Assembly: GCF_009299835.1 (NCBI RefSeq)
Contig: NZ_VKCZ01000020.1
Span: 1 to 64,000, forward strand
Length of the DNA: 64,000 nt
DNA from: Microlunatus speluncae
GTDB lineage: Bacteria > Actinomycetota > Actinomycetes > Propionibacteriales > Propionibacteriaceae
Direction: 5' to 3'
Shown here piece after piece: positions 17,701 to 26,081 of the stretch; position 1 is the stretch's first letter; each line of letters opens with the position of its first letter. Below the pieces are notes generated by a model, which was not told where the DNA came from, did no database searches, and saw nothing but the letters and a program-made list of their open reading frames with translations. The position numbers and the translations under genes were made by a program.

Positions 17701-18463
17701 GCCGATGGCCGGCTCCATCTCGCCCAGCAGCCCGGAGTCGGCCCGGTCGACCATGATCAGGCAGCCACCGCCGCCGAACGGGGCGACCGCCCTGATCCCC
17801 GCTGTCCGCAACGGCAACGGCGCGCCGAGCAAGCCGCAGCGCTGGATCGTGCTGCTGGTCGCGCTGGTGGTGCTGCTGGTGATCGGCGCGATCGTCGGCA
17901 GCCTGGTGATCCGGCCGAGTGGGCTGCCGCTGCCGGGCCCGAACCCGCCGAACTCGTCCGCGCCGCCGACCGAGGAGCCGCCGGCCGACCCGGTCAAGGT
18001 GCCGATCAGGGACGGCCGCGACTTCGATCCGCAGGGCGACCCGTCGGAGGAGAACGGCGACGAGGTGCCGAACGCCTTCGACGGCGATCCGGAGACCCGC
18101 TGGCGTACCGTCCAATATCGCAACAACCCGGAGCTCGGCGGCCTGAAGCGCGGCGTCGGGATCGTCTTCGACCTGGGTGAGCCGGTGCCGGTCCGCGAGC
18201 TGAAGTTGATCTTGACCGGCGAGGGCACCGACCTCGACATCCGGGTGCCGGAGGACGATCCGGCCGGCACCGTCGACCCGCCGATGAACTCCGACCGCGA
18301 CTGGCGGGTGGTCGGCAAGGTCACCGATGCGGGCGAGACCGCCGACGTGACGCTGGCGGAGCCGGTCACCACCCGGTATGTGCTGGTCTTTCTCACCTCG
18401 CTCCCGCAGGAGGAGCCTCGGCGCTTCCGCGGAGGGATCCACGAGGTCGAGGTCTATCGGTGA
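14717..18463 (+). CDS. murJ: MurJ lipid II flippase fused to a pseudokinase and C-terminal extracytoplasmic domain
   Basis: 1248 residues, the MviN architecture of actinobacteria (Rv3910). Residues about 35-560 form the 14-helix MOP-family flippase that moves lipid II across the membrane. A cytoplasmic linker (about 570-680) precedes a kinase-like domain (about 681-920) that lacks key residues: the catalytic loop reads HERISPETVV in place of HRD...N, and no DFG is visible, so it is a pseudokinase. In mycobacteria this domain, once phosphorylated by PknB, binds FhaA. A membrane helix (about 1042-1066) leads to an extracytoplasmic discoidin-like domain. The linker DNA (about 16480-16620) has less biased codon use than its surroundings. 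Coupled at both ends by 4-bp overlaps. Confidence 0.9.
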   Translation: MNPARSSTTAPSKTSGTASRRSPDPSRRNRSRLVSATVLMAGGTAVSRLLGFGRFALLVALFGNATQQADMFNYANTVPTSMYILLAGGILNTVLVPQIVRAIRQDPDGGEAYTNRIMTLGILVLGLLTVVLTVAAPLVIWIYTPESWHTPELSRAYDSTVRLAYYCMPQIFFYGIHVLAGQVLNARDKFGPMMWSPIANNIISIGVLSIFFVVFGTGDGVGAFTAQQELLLGLGSTLGIVAQAAVLVPYLKSIGYQFRPRFDFKGTGLGRTVRLAKWTLGFVLVNQAALVVIQKVAGGATAEGSGGGLTVYMYAFAAYQLPHSLIAVSLATAMLPSASRLVAAGDLAGVRDETIGTMRLLLTAMVPAAVALFSLGVPMAEFVFGFGRGVDDAYLTGWTLMAFAFGLIPFTLHYLCLRTYYALEDNRTAFLIQIAIGAANASLAVLIVLLLNSPATTAVGLAIAHVISYSIGLVLAVAILSRRLPGMPVGGLVGHGLKLLLAVAPAGGAAYGVTAAFKLWSSAKLVQLLALAVAGVVAIVIFLLLARLLRISEVSQILAFVLRRRQPAPAPIEDEASIQTVIRPLREFYGETGMPEPRIDQGRQQPRIDPDAKHHRITAVRSFSTGGRISTMSAKPGSEMTTPSPPSADTPDQPGPAESPSAALATPPGGPGPAASITSPGTVLADRYRLEEMLAADDPTITWRAFDQVLSRSVSVHLLPPRDPHATEVLDAARRGAAATDSRFLRVLDAVYSDDPRIGSYIVCEYATGQPLSAILAQGPLSGLEAAWVTREVADALSAVHGFGLFHERISPETVVVTPTGNVKIVGLVIEAALRPARGGEPEGHGERADVHDLGRLLYASLVSRWPGGPAYGLGPAPVLGGRWATPRQVRAGVSPALDTVCDQILGRPPRHHAPSITTANEVVNALTKVLGTADATGDLERRLRQPIPRVTPDETGEIPLSEQPTGMMAAVDRPGSPDTNPTEDQPRVAGSPALPMAGSISPSSPESARSTMIRQPPPPNGATALIPAVRNGNGAPSKPQRWIVLLVALVVLLVIGAIVGSLVIRPSGLPLPGPNPPNSSAPPTEEPPADPVKVPIRDGRDFDPQGDPSEENGDEVPNAFDGDPETRWRTVQYRNNPELGGLKRGVGIVFDLGEPVPVRELKLILTGEGTDLDIRVPEDDPAGTVDPPMNSDRDWRVVGKVTDAGETADVTLAEPVTTRYVLVFLTSLPQEEPRRFRGGIHEVEVYR

Positions 18464-19122
18464 CCGGATCGCCGGCGGGCGGTCCCAGCGATCAGGAACT
18501 GCTGCGCGCCCACGTCGACGGGGACCCGAACGCGTTCAGCACCCTGGTGACCCGGCACCAGGAACGGCTCTGGGCGATCGCGTTGCGGACGATGCGGAAT
18601 CCGGAGGAGGCCGCCGACGCGCTGCAGGACGCCTACATCTCCGCCTTCCGCCGGGCCGGCAGCTTCCGCGGCGACGCCCAGGTGACCACCTGGCTGCACC
18701 GGGTCGTGGTCAACGCCTGCCTGGACCGGATCCGCCGCAACAAGGTGCGACTGGCCGATCCGCTGCCCGACGATCCCGACCGCGCCGCCGAGCTGGGCGT
18801 CACCGAGTCGATCGATCCGTTGGAACTGAAGGAGCAGCGCAGTGATGTGGCGGCGGCCCTGTTGCAGCTGAACGCCGATCAGCGCGCTGCCCTGGTGCTG
18901 ATCGACATGGAGGGCTATTCGGTCGAGGAGGCGGCGACGATCCTCGGCTGCGCGCCGGGCACGGTCAAGAGCCGCTGTGCCCGCGGCCGGGCCAAGCTGG
19001 TGCCGCTGCTGCGGCATCTGCGGGTCGACGCCGATCGCGACGAGCACGACCTGGTCGAGGTGGATTCCGGCGGCCCGGACGTACGATCTCCGGGTCGGCA
19101 ACGCGACGGCCCGGCGCCCTGA
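18460..19122 (+). CDS. sigM: ECF RNA polymerase sigma factor SigM
   Basis: 220 residues with sigma region 2 (about 15-85; DALQDAYISAFRRAGSF and TTWLHRVVVNACLDRIRR) and region 4 (about 125-180; LNADQRAALVLIDMEGYSVE and GCAPGTVKSRCARGRAKL). The GTG at 18460 overlaps the murJ stop (GTGA). Gene order murJ-sigM-anti-sigma-trxB-trxA is that of SigM in mycobacteria, where it governs envelope and oxidative-stress genes. The zinc-finger protein at 19828 is the likely anti-sigma factor, although one small gene intervenes. Confidence 0.9.
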   Translation: MTGSPAGGPSDQELLRAHVDGDPNAFSTLVTRHQERLWAIALRTMRNPEEAADALQDAYISAFRRAGSFRGDAQVTTWLHRVVVNACLDRIRRNKVRLADPLPDDPDRAAELGVTESIDPLELKEQRSDVAAALLQLNADQRAALVLIDMEGYSVEEAATILGCAPGTVKSRCARGRAKLVPLLRHLRVDADRDEHDLVEVDSGGPDVRSPGRQRDGPAP

Positions 19123-19207
19123 CCGACTCCCGCACCCCGCATCCAGCCGCAGCCGCGTCCTCGTTCCCTGAGCCCGTCGGAGGGCCGGCCGCAGAATCGA
19201 TCAGCCC

Positions 19208-19675
19208 GTGTCCCATCCGCTCGATCTGGCCTACAACTGGCGGACGCCGATCATCATGACGACCGTCGGCCTGGTCGCCTGCGTCACGCTGCTGGTCAGC
19301 CAGCGCACGCCGGGCTGGGAGTCGACGATCGCGGTCCTGGTCGGTTGCTGGGTCGTGCTGCTGGTCGTCGTCTGGTTCCGGGCCCGGGCCTATCTCGAGG
19401 TGGACGGCGCGACGCTGACCGTGCGGCGGTTCCGCGGCAAGCACGTGCTGGCCGGGTCCGACGTCGTCGCCGTACGCCAGGTGCGGATGCTGACCGGTCC
19501 GGGCTACCGGCTCACCATCGCCGATGGCGCCGCCCACCTGGTCGGCGTGTCGTTGCTCCGGGAGGGCACCCCGACCCTGCTCCGCTGGGTGGCCGCGCAC
19601 GCTCCGGAGGCGACCCTGGACCCGGCGACCGAGGCGACGATCGACCGGCTGCGAACCCAGGGACTGGTTGAGTGA
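19208..19675 (+). CDS. Small membrane protein with PH-like C-terminal domain
   Basis: 155 residues from a GTG. Two adjacent hydrophobic helices (about 14-31 and 38-57) are followed by a basic, beta-rich cytoplasmic domain (about 60-155) that resembles bacterial PH-like domains (YLEVDGATLTVRRFRGKHVL). No known function. It is inserted between sigM and the anti-sigma gene on the same strand. A TTCGACAGGCTCAGG-type repeat lies just upstream (about 19163-19184). Confidence 0.6.
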   Translation: MSHPLDLAYNWRTPIIMTTVGLVACVTLLVSQRTPGWESTIAVLVGCWVVLLVVVWFRARAYLEVDGATLTVRRFRGKHVLAGSDVVAVRQVRMLTGPGYRLTIADGAAHLVGVSLLREGTPTLLRWVAAHAPEATLDPATEATIDRLRTQGLVE

Positions 19676-19827
19676 CCGGCGGTGAGCAACGAACTTGAAG
19701 CCGAAACAAATCCGCGGCGACCGGGAACCGAACCCCGCGCGGCGGCCGTCCAAGACGACGGTGCCCCGGCACCCGCCCCTGACCGATCTTCTCGTCCGCT
19801 TCCCCGATCGAGCCCAAGGAACCCGTT

Positions 19828-20538
19828 GTGGCCGAACATCTGACCGTTGACGAACTGGCCGACGCCGCGGCCGGTCTCGTCGACGCCGCCCGCGGGGCGG
19901 AGATCACCGAACACCTGGCCGGCTGCCGGCGCTGCGCCGCCAGCCAGGCCGAGCTCGAGCAGGTGAGCGTACGGCTCGCCGCCGAACCCACCCCGCCGAT
20001 GCCCGCCGCCGTCACCGCCCGACTGGCCGCCGTCATCGACGCCGAACAGAACCGGCGGCAATCCGGGCAGGCGAGCTCCGACGATGAACATCGCTACGAA
20101 CTGGCCCACCGGCACAAGCCCAGCCTCGGCACCCTCGGCAGCGACCTGGCCAAGCCCTCCCGGTCCCGTTTCCTCGGTCGCGCCCTGGTCGCCTGCGTCG
20201 CGGCCGCCGCGATCGGCTTCGCCGGCTACGCCGCCGGCGCCCGCGCCGGGCTGGGCGAGCCGCAGGCCCTCCGCTCCCCGCTGACCAGCCGCAACCTGGC
20301 CCCCCAGGCCGAAGAACTCCGCTCCAAGACCGACCTCGACAGCCACTGGCTCTCCCTCGCCTGGAGCTGCGCCCGCAAGGTGACCGACGGCCGGATCACC
20401 GACATCGCCCGCGTCGTCGTCGACGGCTCCCAAGCCCTCCTCGTCTACACCAGCACCGGCGGCAAGTCCTTCGTCACCGTGGTCTCCGGCTGCCCCGACG
20501 ACCCGAAAGCCAGCACCACCACCGAACTCCCCCGCTGA
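19828..20538 (+). CDS. Anti-sigma factor with zinc-binding domain (RsmA/Rv3912-like)
   Basis: 236 residues from a GTG. The N-terminal zinc-binding anti-sigma motif H-x3-C-x2-C is present (His29, Cys33, Cys36 in HLAGCRRC). A linker and one membrane helix (about 118-137) follow, then an extracytoplasmic C-terminal domain that probably senses the signal. By position and domain it should bind and hold SigM at the membrane. In mycobacteria the equivalent gene directly follows sigM. Confidence 0.8.
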   Translation: MAEHLTVDELADAAAGLVDAARGAEITEHLAGCRRCAASQAELEQVSVRLAAEPTPPMPAAVTARLAAVIDAEQNRRQSGQASSDDEHRYELAHRHKPSLGTLGSDLAKPSRSRFLGRALVACVAAAAIGFAGYAAGARAGLGEPQALRSPLTSRNLAPQAEELRSKTDLDSHWLSLAWSCARKVTDGRITDIARVVVDGSQALLVYTSTGGKSFVTVVSGCPDDPKASTTTELPR

Positions 20539-20679
20539 GCAAGCCCCGGCCGTGTCCGTACCACCGATCGGTCGGCCCGTTCCGCCGCCGATCCAGGACG
20601 GCTAAGGTCGATCTTCATACGAGCCGGTGATCCGCACCGGCATGGGTGGGTGGGCAGCCTCCTGGAGGTATGCCCAAGA

Positions 20680-21855
20680 ATGCCCAATCCCTACCGCACC
20701 CTGTGGTCGACTCCGGCCGTCCTACCGGCCCTGACCGCCGTCTTCGTCAGCGCGCTGCCGATCGGCATGGCCGGCCTGGCGATCATCCTCACCGTCCAGC
20801 ACTGGACCGGCTCACTGCCGTTGGCCGGGCTGCTGGCCGGCGTGTTCAGCGCCGGCAACGCGGTCGGCCTGTTGGCCCAGGGACGCATCCTGAGCCACTG
20901 GAACCCGGCGTTGGTGATCATGATCACCGGGCTGGTCTCGGCCCTCGGCTTCGCGCTGTTGATCATGATCGGGTACGGCGGCGCGACGCCGGTGATCATG
21001 ATCATCCTGGTGGCGATCTGCGGAGTCACCGTGCCGGCGATCACCACCGCGGTGCGGGCCTGGCTGCCGCTGGTGGTGGCCGACGACGCCGGGCGCACCG
21101 CCGGGTACGCGCTGCTGACCGTGCTGTTCCAGGGCGCGATCCTGCTCGGCCCGATGCTGGTCAGTCTGGCCGTGGCGGCCGCGCTGCCGGCCGCCAGCCT
21201 GGGCTTGATCGCGCTGCTGCTGCTCGGCTCGGTGGTGCTGTTCCGCCAGGCCGTACGGACTCGGCAGGCCGGCGCCGCGCCCCGGCCGGTGACCCGGGGC
21301 TGGTGGCGGCACGGCCTCGGCTGGCTGCTCGCTGTCAGCGCCGGGTCTGGCCTCGCCACCGGCATCACGACCGTGGCGGTGCCCGGGGTGATGACCGTCG
21401 CCGGCGTCGTCGTCCTGGCCGGCGTCGTGGCCTCGGCGGCGGCGCTGGGCGACGTGGTCGGCGCCCTCGGCTACGGCTCCCGCGCCTGGCCCGGACGGCC
21501 GTGGACCAGGCTGGCGATCGTGGCCGGCGGCGGTGCGACGGTCGGGGTGATCGCCCTGCTGGTCGCCGGGGTGCCGTGGCTGCTGGTGTTGACCGGATTC
21601 GCCGGCGGGCTGCTGGCCGCGCCGCAGGGAGTGGTGCTGTCCGGGCTGCTGGACCGCGTGGTGCCGGCCGAGGCGCTGGCCCGCGGCTACTCGAGCATGG
21701 TCTGTGCGGGCCTGCTCGCCGGGGCGGTCGGCAGCACCCTGGCGGCGGCACTGCTGCCGGTGCTCGGCGAGCGCGGGCTGCTCCTGCTGCCGCCGATCGC
21801 CCTGGCCGGGGCCGCCACGGTGGCCCTGATGGCGCGCCGATCCACGCCGGAATAG
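20680..21855 (+). CDS. MFS transporter
   Basis: 391 residues from the ATG at 20680, chosen because GGAGGT lies about 10 bp upstream; an out-of-frame ATG at 20670 is ignored and a GTG at 20650 is less likely. About 12 hydrophobic helices without obvious soluble domains. It is inserted between the anti-sigma gene and trxB and is not part of the order seen in mycobacteria. Its last codons hold the putative SigR-type promoter of trxB. Substrate unknown. Confidence 0.78.
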   Translation: MPNPYRTLWSTPAVLPALTAVFVSALPIGMAGLAIILTVQHWTGSLPLAGLLAGVFSAGNAVGLLAQGRILSHWNPALVIMITGLVSALGFALLIMIGYGGATPVIMIILVAICGVTVPAITTAVRAWLPLVVADDAGRTAGYALLTVLFQGAILLGPMLVSLAVAAALPAASLGLIALLLLGSVVLFRQAVRTRQAGAAPRPVTRGWWRHGLGWLLAVSAGSGLATGITTVAVPGVMTVAGVVVLAGVVASAAALGDVVGALGYGSRAWPGRPWTRLAIVAGGGATVGVIALLVAGVPWLLVLTGFAGGLLAAPQGVVLSGLLDRVVPAEALARGYSSMVCAGLLAGAVGSTLAAALLPVLGERGLLLLPPIALAGAATVALMARRSTPE

Positions 21856-21874
21856 CTGCACCGGGGCGAGCGTT
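21849..21874 (+). promoter_or_regulatory. SigR/SigH-type promoter for trxBA (GGAAT-N18-GTT)
   Basis: GGAAT at 21849-21853 and GTT at 21872-21874 are separated by exactly 18 bases. This is the consensus recognised by the thiol-oxidative-stress sigma factors SigR (Streptomyces) and SigH (Mycobacterium), which drive trxBA in those genera. It lies 73 bp before the trxB start and overlaps the end of the MFS gene. The match is direct; use by a SigR homologue encoded elsewhere is inferred. Confidence 0.65.
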
Positions 21875-21946
21875 CGGTCACTGTAGGGTTGCGGTCCAGA
21901 ACCCAGAACCCAAACCCAGGACTACGCACCACAACGAAGGATCTCG

Positions 21947-22996
21947 ATGAGCAACGTCTCCGGCATCCCGGCCGTCAATGCGATCACGATCTCCACCCCC
22001 GCCGCGGCAGCGGTCGCGGCCAGGCCCTCGGCCGAGGTCCGGGATGTGATCATCGTGGGCAGCGGTCCGGCCGGTTACACCGCCGCGATCTATGCCGCGC
22101 GGGCGGCCCTGAAGCCGTTGGTGTTCACCGGTTCGGTGGACGCCGGCGGCGCCCTGATGAACACCACCGACGTGGAAAACTTCCCCGGCTTCCCCGACGG
22201 CATCCTCGGCCCGGATCTGATGGAGAACCTGAAGGCGCAGGCCGAGCGGTTCGGCGCCGAGTTGGTCGCCGAGGACATCACCGCGATGGACCTGACCGGC
22301 GGGATCAAGACCGTGCAGGACGCGTACGACAACACCTTCTCGGCCCGCACCGTGATCTTGGCGATGGGCTCGGGCTATCGCAAGCTCGGCCTGTCCGACG
22401 AGGACCGGCTGTCCGGGCACGGCGTCTCCTGGTGTGCCACCTGTGACGGATTCTTCTTCCGGGACAAGGACATCGCGGTCGTCGGCGGCGGCGACTCGGC
22501 GGTCGAGGAGGCCACCTTCCTGACCCGGTTCGCCAAGTCGGTCACCCTGATCCACCGGCGCGACGAGCTCCGGGCGAGCAAGATCATGGCCGCGCGGGCG
22601 AAGAACGATCCCAAGATCAAGTTCGGCTGGAACTCCGCCGTCTCCGAGATCCACGGTGAGCACGCGCTCAGCGGAGTTACGCTGGAGGACACCACCAGCG
22701 GCGAGCAGCGGGAGCTGCCGATCGAGGGGCTGTTCATCGCGATCGGCCACGACCCCCGGTCGGAGCTGGTCCGCGGCCAGGTCGATCTCGACGACGCCGG
22801 CTACGTGCTGGTCCAGCCCGGCAGCACCCGGACCAACCTGCCCGGCGTGTTTGCCTGTGGCGACCTGGTCGATCACACCTATCGGCAGGCGATCACGGCG
22901 GCCGGCACCGGCTGTTCCGCCGCGCTGGATGCCGAGCGCTTCCTCGCCGACCTGGCCGACGAGGTCACCCAGGTGCCCGTAGCGGCCGGCGTCTGA
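21947..22996 (+). CDS. trxB: Thioredoxin-disulfide reductase
   Basis: 349 residues of an NADPH/FAD thioredoxin reductase. FAD-binding VGSGPAG is at 37-43, the redox pair is CATC (Cys163, Cys166), NADPH-binding GGGDSA is near 180-185, and a C-terminal FAD block reads VFACGDLVD. An N-terminal extension of about 30 Ala/Ser-rich residues precedes the Rossmann fold. It reduces thioredoxin; trxA follows 41 bp downstream, and a SigR-type promoter precedes it. Confidence 0.95.
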   Translation: MSNVSGIPAVNAITISTPAAAAVAARPSAEVRDVIIVGSGPAGYTAAIYAARAALKPLVFTGSVDAGGALMNTTDVENFPGFPDGILGPDLMENLKAQAERFGAELVAEDITAMDLTGGIKTVQDAYDNTFSARTVILAMGSGYRKLGLSDEDRLSGHGVSWCATCDGFFFRDKDIAVVGGGDSAVEEATFLTRFAKSVTLIHRRDELRASKIMAARAKNDPKIKFGWNSAVSEIHGEHALSGVTLEDTTSGEQRELPIEGLFIAIGHDPRSELVRGQVDLDDAGYVLVQPGSTRTNLPGVFACGDLVDHTYRQAITAAGTGCSAALDAERFLADLADEVTQVPVAAGV

Positions 22997-23037
22997 ACCG
23001 TCACCGACCCGAAGAACCCAGAAGGAAAGCAGGAACG

Positions 23038-23361
23038 ATGAGCGCTGTCATCGAAGTCACCGACGAGACCTTCGACCAGGTCGTGCTGAAGTCGGACAAG
23101 CCGGTCATGGTCGAGTACTGGGCCGACTGGTGCGGGCCGTGTAAGCAGGTCGCCCCGGTGATCGAGGAGCTGGCCCAGGCGCACGGCGACAAGGTCACGA
23201 TCGTCAAGATGGACACCAACGTGAACCCGGTGACCCCGGCCAACAACCACGTCCTCGGCCTGCCGACGATCCAGGTGTACGTCGGCGGCGAACTGGTCAA
23301 GGCCTTCAAGGGCGCCAAGGCCAAGTCCGTCCTGCTCGGCGCCATCGAGGAATACCTCTGA
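23038..23361 (+). CDS. trxA: Thioredoxin
   Basis: 107 residues with the classical active site WCGPCK (Cys32, Cys35) and the cis-Pro block LPTIQVY. A GGAAAGCAGGA leader precedes the ATG. Reduced by the neighbouring TrxB. It is the last gene of the conserved plus-strand block; only 14 bp separate its stop from the convergent ECF transporter gene. In mycobacteria cwlM follows here, but it is not found. Confidence 0.95.
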   Translation: MSAVIEVTDETFDQVVLKSDKPVMVEYWADWCGPCKQVAPVIEELAQAHGDKVTIVKMDTNVNPVTPANNHVLGLPTIQVYVGGELVKAFKGAKAKSVLLGAIEEYL

Positions 23362-23375
23362 GCGCTGGCTGAAGC

Positions 23376-26081
23376 TCAGCCGATGAGGCGGGCCAGCACG
23401 AGCGGCGTCGCGACCAGCAGGGTCGCGACGCCGACGCCTGTCCAGTCGACTCCGCGCCACGGCGACGGCAAGGCGAAGGTACGGTTCCGGGCGCTAGCGA
23501 AGCCCCGGGCGTCCATGGACAGCGCCAACTCCTGAGCCGCGCGGAGGGCGTACACCAGCAGGGCGAAGGTCATCCCGGCCACGTGCCGGACCCGGCCGAT
23601 CGGCGACCGCCCCGGATCGAGCCCGCGGATCCGCCGCACGTCGGCCATGGTCCGCCAGACGTCGATCAACTGCTGCAGCCGGAGCAGTCCGGCCGCCACC
23701 GCGACCACGGGGCGATGCGGCAGCCGGCAGCGCTGGGCCAGCGCGTCGCCGAGCCGGCTCGGCGGCAGCGACGGGATCAGCAGCACCCCGGGGATGACCA
23801 GGCAGCCGATCCGGGTCACCTCCGCCGCCGCGATCGGCCACGACTGCGCAGCCAGGAATCCGCGGTCGGAGAACGCCAGCGCCGACCAGCCGACCGTCAG
23901 CGCCGCCAGCGTCACCGGGGTCAGCCGGGCCAGCGTCGAGCGCACCCCGCGGACCGCCAGCGGTGCGAGCAACGCGGTCACGGCCAGGGTGAGCAGGCCG
24001 GTCAGCCAGTGGTCGACGAAGAACGAGCCAATCGCCGCGCCGAGCGCGATCAACAGCAGGGCCGCCGGGTTGCACCGCGCGGCCGGCGGATCGCCCGGGT
24101 CAATCACCTCGACGATCCGGTGATCGGGTTTCGCATCCGGCGCCTCCGTGGCTGCACCGAGAATCAGCCGATCACCGGCTCGGTCGGCCAGGTCGGCATC
24201 GTGGGTGGCGACGACGACCGCGGTTTCGTCCGCCCGCAGCGCCTCGATCACCCCGGCCACCGCGGCCCAGGTCTGCCGATCCTGACCCACGGTCGGTTCG
24301 TCCAGCAGCACCACCGCCGGCCGGTGCGCCACCGCCGCCGCGAGCGCGACCCGGCGTTGCTCCCCGCCCGACAGTTGGTACGGATCCGCCCCGCGGAGCC
24401 GGTCCAGCCCGAGCGCGATGATCATCGCCTCGGCCCGCCGCCGGGCGGCCGCCAACTCGGCCGGATCGTCGGCCAACACCGCCTCACTGGTCGCCAGCAC
24501 TTCGGCCTCGACCGTCCGCCGGGTCAACTGCTGCTCGGCATGCTGCGGCTGCCAGGCCACCACCCGCGCCAACTCCCGCGACCGCCGCGCCACCCGCTCC
24601 AGCGAGATCCCGCCTCCGCTGCGCCGAGAGTGCACTTTCCCACCTGAAATCGTCGGATCCGCGTGGACAAGGTCACTCTCGACGATCACCTCACCCGCGC
24701 CGGCAGGGAGGAGACCGGAGAGGACCCGGAGCAGGGTGGACTTCCCGCTGCCGCTGCGACCCTGCACCGCCACCAGGTCGCCACGGCGCAACTCCAACTC
24801 CAGCCGGTCGACCAGGCGATCGCCACTCCTCCCGGCGCCCCGGCCCGGTGCGTCGATCGAGAGATCCAGGGCGCGATAGATCACCGCTCCCTCGGTTGAG
24901 TGGCCCGGGTTCGTCGCCGAGTGTTCAGCTCCCGATGAGGCTGATCCCGCGCCCGACTCCCGCGTACCCAAACTCTCCGAACCGGCCAGCCGAGCCTCGA
25001 CCGGATCCGAACCCGAAGGCCGAGCACCACCCGAACCGAATCGCGGCGGGCCCATGGCCTCCGAGGTGCCCGGCACCTCCGACCAACGGATCGACCCGGA
25101 TTCACCCGGAGCCGATTCGGTCGCACGACCACCATCCGACGCCTCGCGCCACTCGCTGACCGGGGCACTCGGGTCGGCCGGCCGCGGACTCGTCCAATCG
25201 ATCCGGACCGGATCCGGCGGCGGTTCACCCGGCACCCAGACCCCGGCCGCCAGCAACTCGGTCCGCCGCTCGGCCAGCACGGTCCGCGCCGGGCCGTCGG
25301 CCAGCAGGCGGCCGGCCGGGTCGAGCACGATCATCCGATCGCAGAAGTCGAGCCAGTCGCCGGGCCGGTGATCGACGACCACCACGGTGACCGGCCGATC
25401 ACCGACGACGTTGATCACCGCATCCCGCACCGTCGCGGCGCCGGCCGGGTCGAGCATCGCCGTCGGCTCGTCCAGCAGCAACAGTTCCGGATCGAGCGCG
25501 AGGGCGCCGGCCAGGGCGAGCCGCTGCTGCTCGCCGCCGGAGAGATCGGTGGACCGTCGGGTCGCCGGATACGGGAAGCCGGCCGCGGCCAACGCCCGTT
25601 CCGACCGGAGCAGGATCTCCGGCCGCGGGGCCCGCCGGTTCTCCGGTCCGAACGCCACATCACGCCCGGCATGCTCGGCCACCACCGCGTGCGTCGGATC
25701 CTGCAGCAGCAGCCCCGCCCCGCCGGGCCGGCTGCCGCCCGGGGTACGCAACTCGCCGGTCAGCTCGCCCAGGCTCTCGTCGGCCAGCCCGGCCAACAGC
25801 CTCAGCAACGTCGACTTCCCGGACCCACTGGCCCCGGCGAGCAGCACCCGTTCCCCGGGCCGCAGCGTCACGGTGAGATCGCGCAGTGTCGGCTCCCGCC
25901 GACCGTGCGGGCGCCAACTCAGCCCGCGAACGACCACCGCCCCCGGCTCCGATCCCGCTGCCGGCGCACCCCCTTCTCGCCCGACTCCGTCGACCTCGGT
26001 CCCGGACCCGCCACGATCACCGGCCGCACCAACGTCACCCGACCCGAGCCCAACCGGTCCCGACCTGCCCTCATCCGGCAT
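23376..26081 (-). CDS. Fused ECF transporter EcfA-EcfA-EcfT for thiamine or HMP (YkoD/YkoC-like)
   Basis: About 901 residues joining two ABC ATPases and the EcfT membrane subunit. First ATPase: Walker A GASGSGKST 83-91, LSGGEQ 180-185, LLLDEPT 201-207. A low-complexity linker (about 300-400) follows. Second ATPase: GRSGSGKST 441-449, LSGGEQRR 570-577, VLLDEPT 591-597. EcfT spans about 645-901 with roughly five helices. Start 26081 (ATG, GGAG upstream) is preferred; the frame stays open to 26495 but that part contains repeats. With the YkoE-like S component and TPP riboswitch upstream it should import thiamine or its pyrimidine moiety. A dispersed hairpin repeat encodes about residues 467-489. 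Confidence 0.85.
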   Translation of the reverse strand: MPDEGRSGPVGLGSGDVGAAGDRGGSGTEVDGVGREGGAPAAGSEPGAVVVRGLSWRPHGRREPTLRDLTVTLRPGERVLLAGASGSGKSTLLRLLAGLADESLGELTGELRTPGGSRPGGAGLLLQDPTHAVVAEHAGRDVAFGPENRRAPRPEILLRSERALAAAGFPYPATRRSTDLSGGEQQRLALAGALALDPELLLLDEPTAMLDPAGAATVRDAVINVVGDRPVTVVVVDHRPGDWLDFCDRMIVLDPAGRLLADGPARTVLAERRTELLAAGVWVPGEPPPDPVRIDWTSPRPADPSAPVSEWREASDGGRATESAPGESGSIRWSEVPGTSEAMGPPRFGSGGARPSGSDPVEARLAGSESLGTRESGAGSASSGAEHSATNPGHSTEGAVIYRALDLSIDAPGRGAGRSGDRLVDRLELELRRGDLVAVQGRSGSGKSTLLRVLSGLLPAGAGEVIVESDLVHADPTISGGKVHSRRSGGGISLERVARRSRELARVVAWQPQHAEQQLTRRTVEAEVLATSEAVLADDPAELAAARRRAEAMIIALGLDRLRGADPYQLSGGEQRRVALAAAVAHRPAVVLLDEPTVGQDRQTWAAVAGVIEALRADETAVVVATHDADLADRAGDRLILGAATEAPDAKPDHRIVEVIDPGDPPAARCNPAALLLIALGAAIGSFFVDHWLTGLLTLAVTALLAPLAVRGVRSTLARLTPVTLAALTVGWSALAFSDRGFLAAQSWPIAAAEVTRIGCLVIPGVLLIPSLPPSRLGDALAQRCRLPHRPVVAVAAGLLRLQQLIDVWRTMADVRRIRGLDPGRSPIGRVRHVAGMTFALLVYALRAAQELALSMDARGFASARNRTFALPSPWRGVDWTGVGVATLLVATPLVLARLIG
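24623..24684. repeat. Hairpin repeat, copy 2, inside the ECF transporter coding region
   Basis: About 62 bases that match the reverse complement of 63-125, with CGAGAGTG at one end, CACTCTCG at the other and GAAATC inside. It is read through in frame in the second ATPase, encoding roughly VHADPTISGGKVHSRR. ABC ATPases do not normally have this segment, so it looks like an in-frame insertion of a mobile palindromic unit in a surface loop. Confidence 0.6.
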
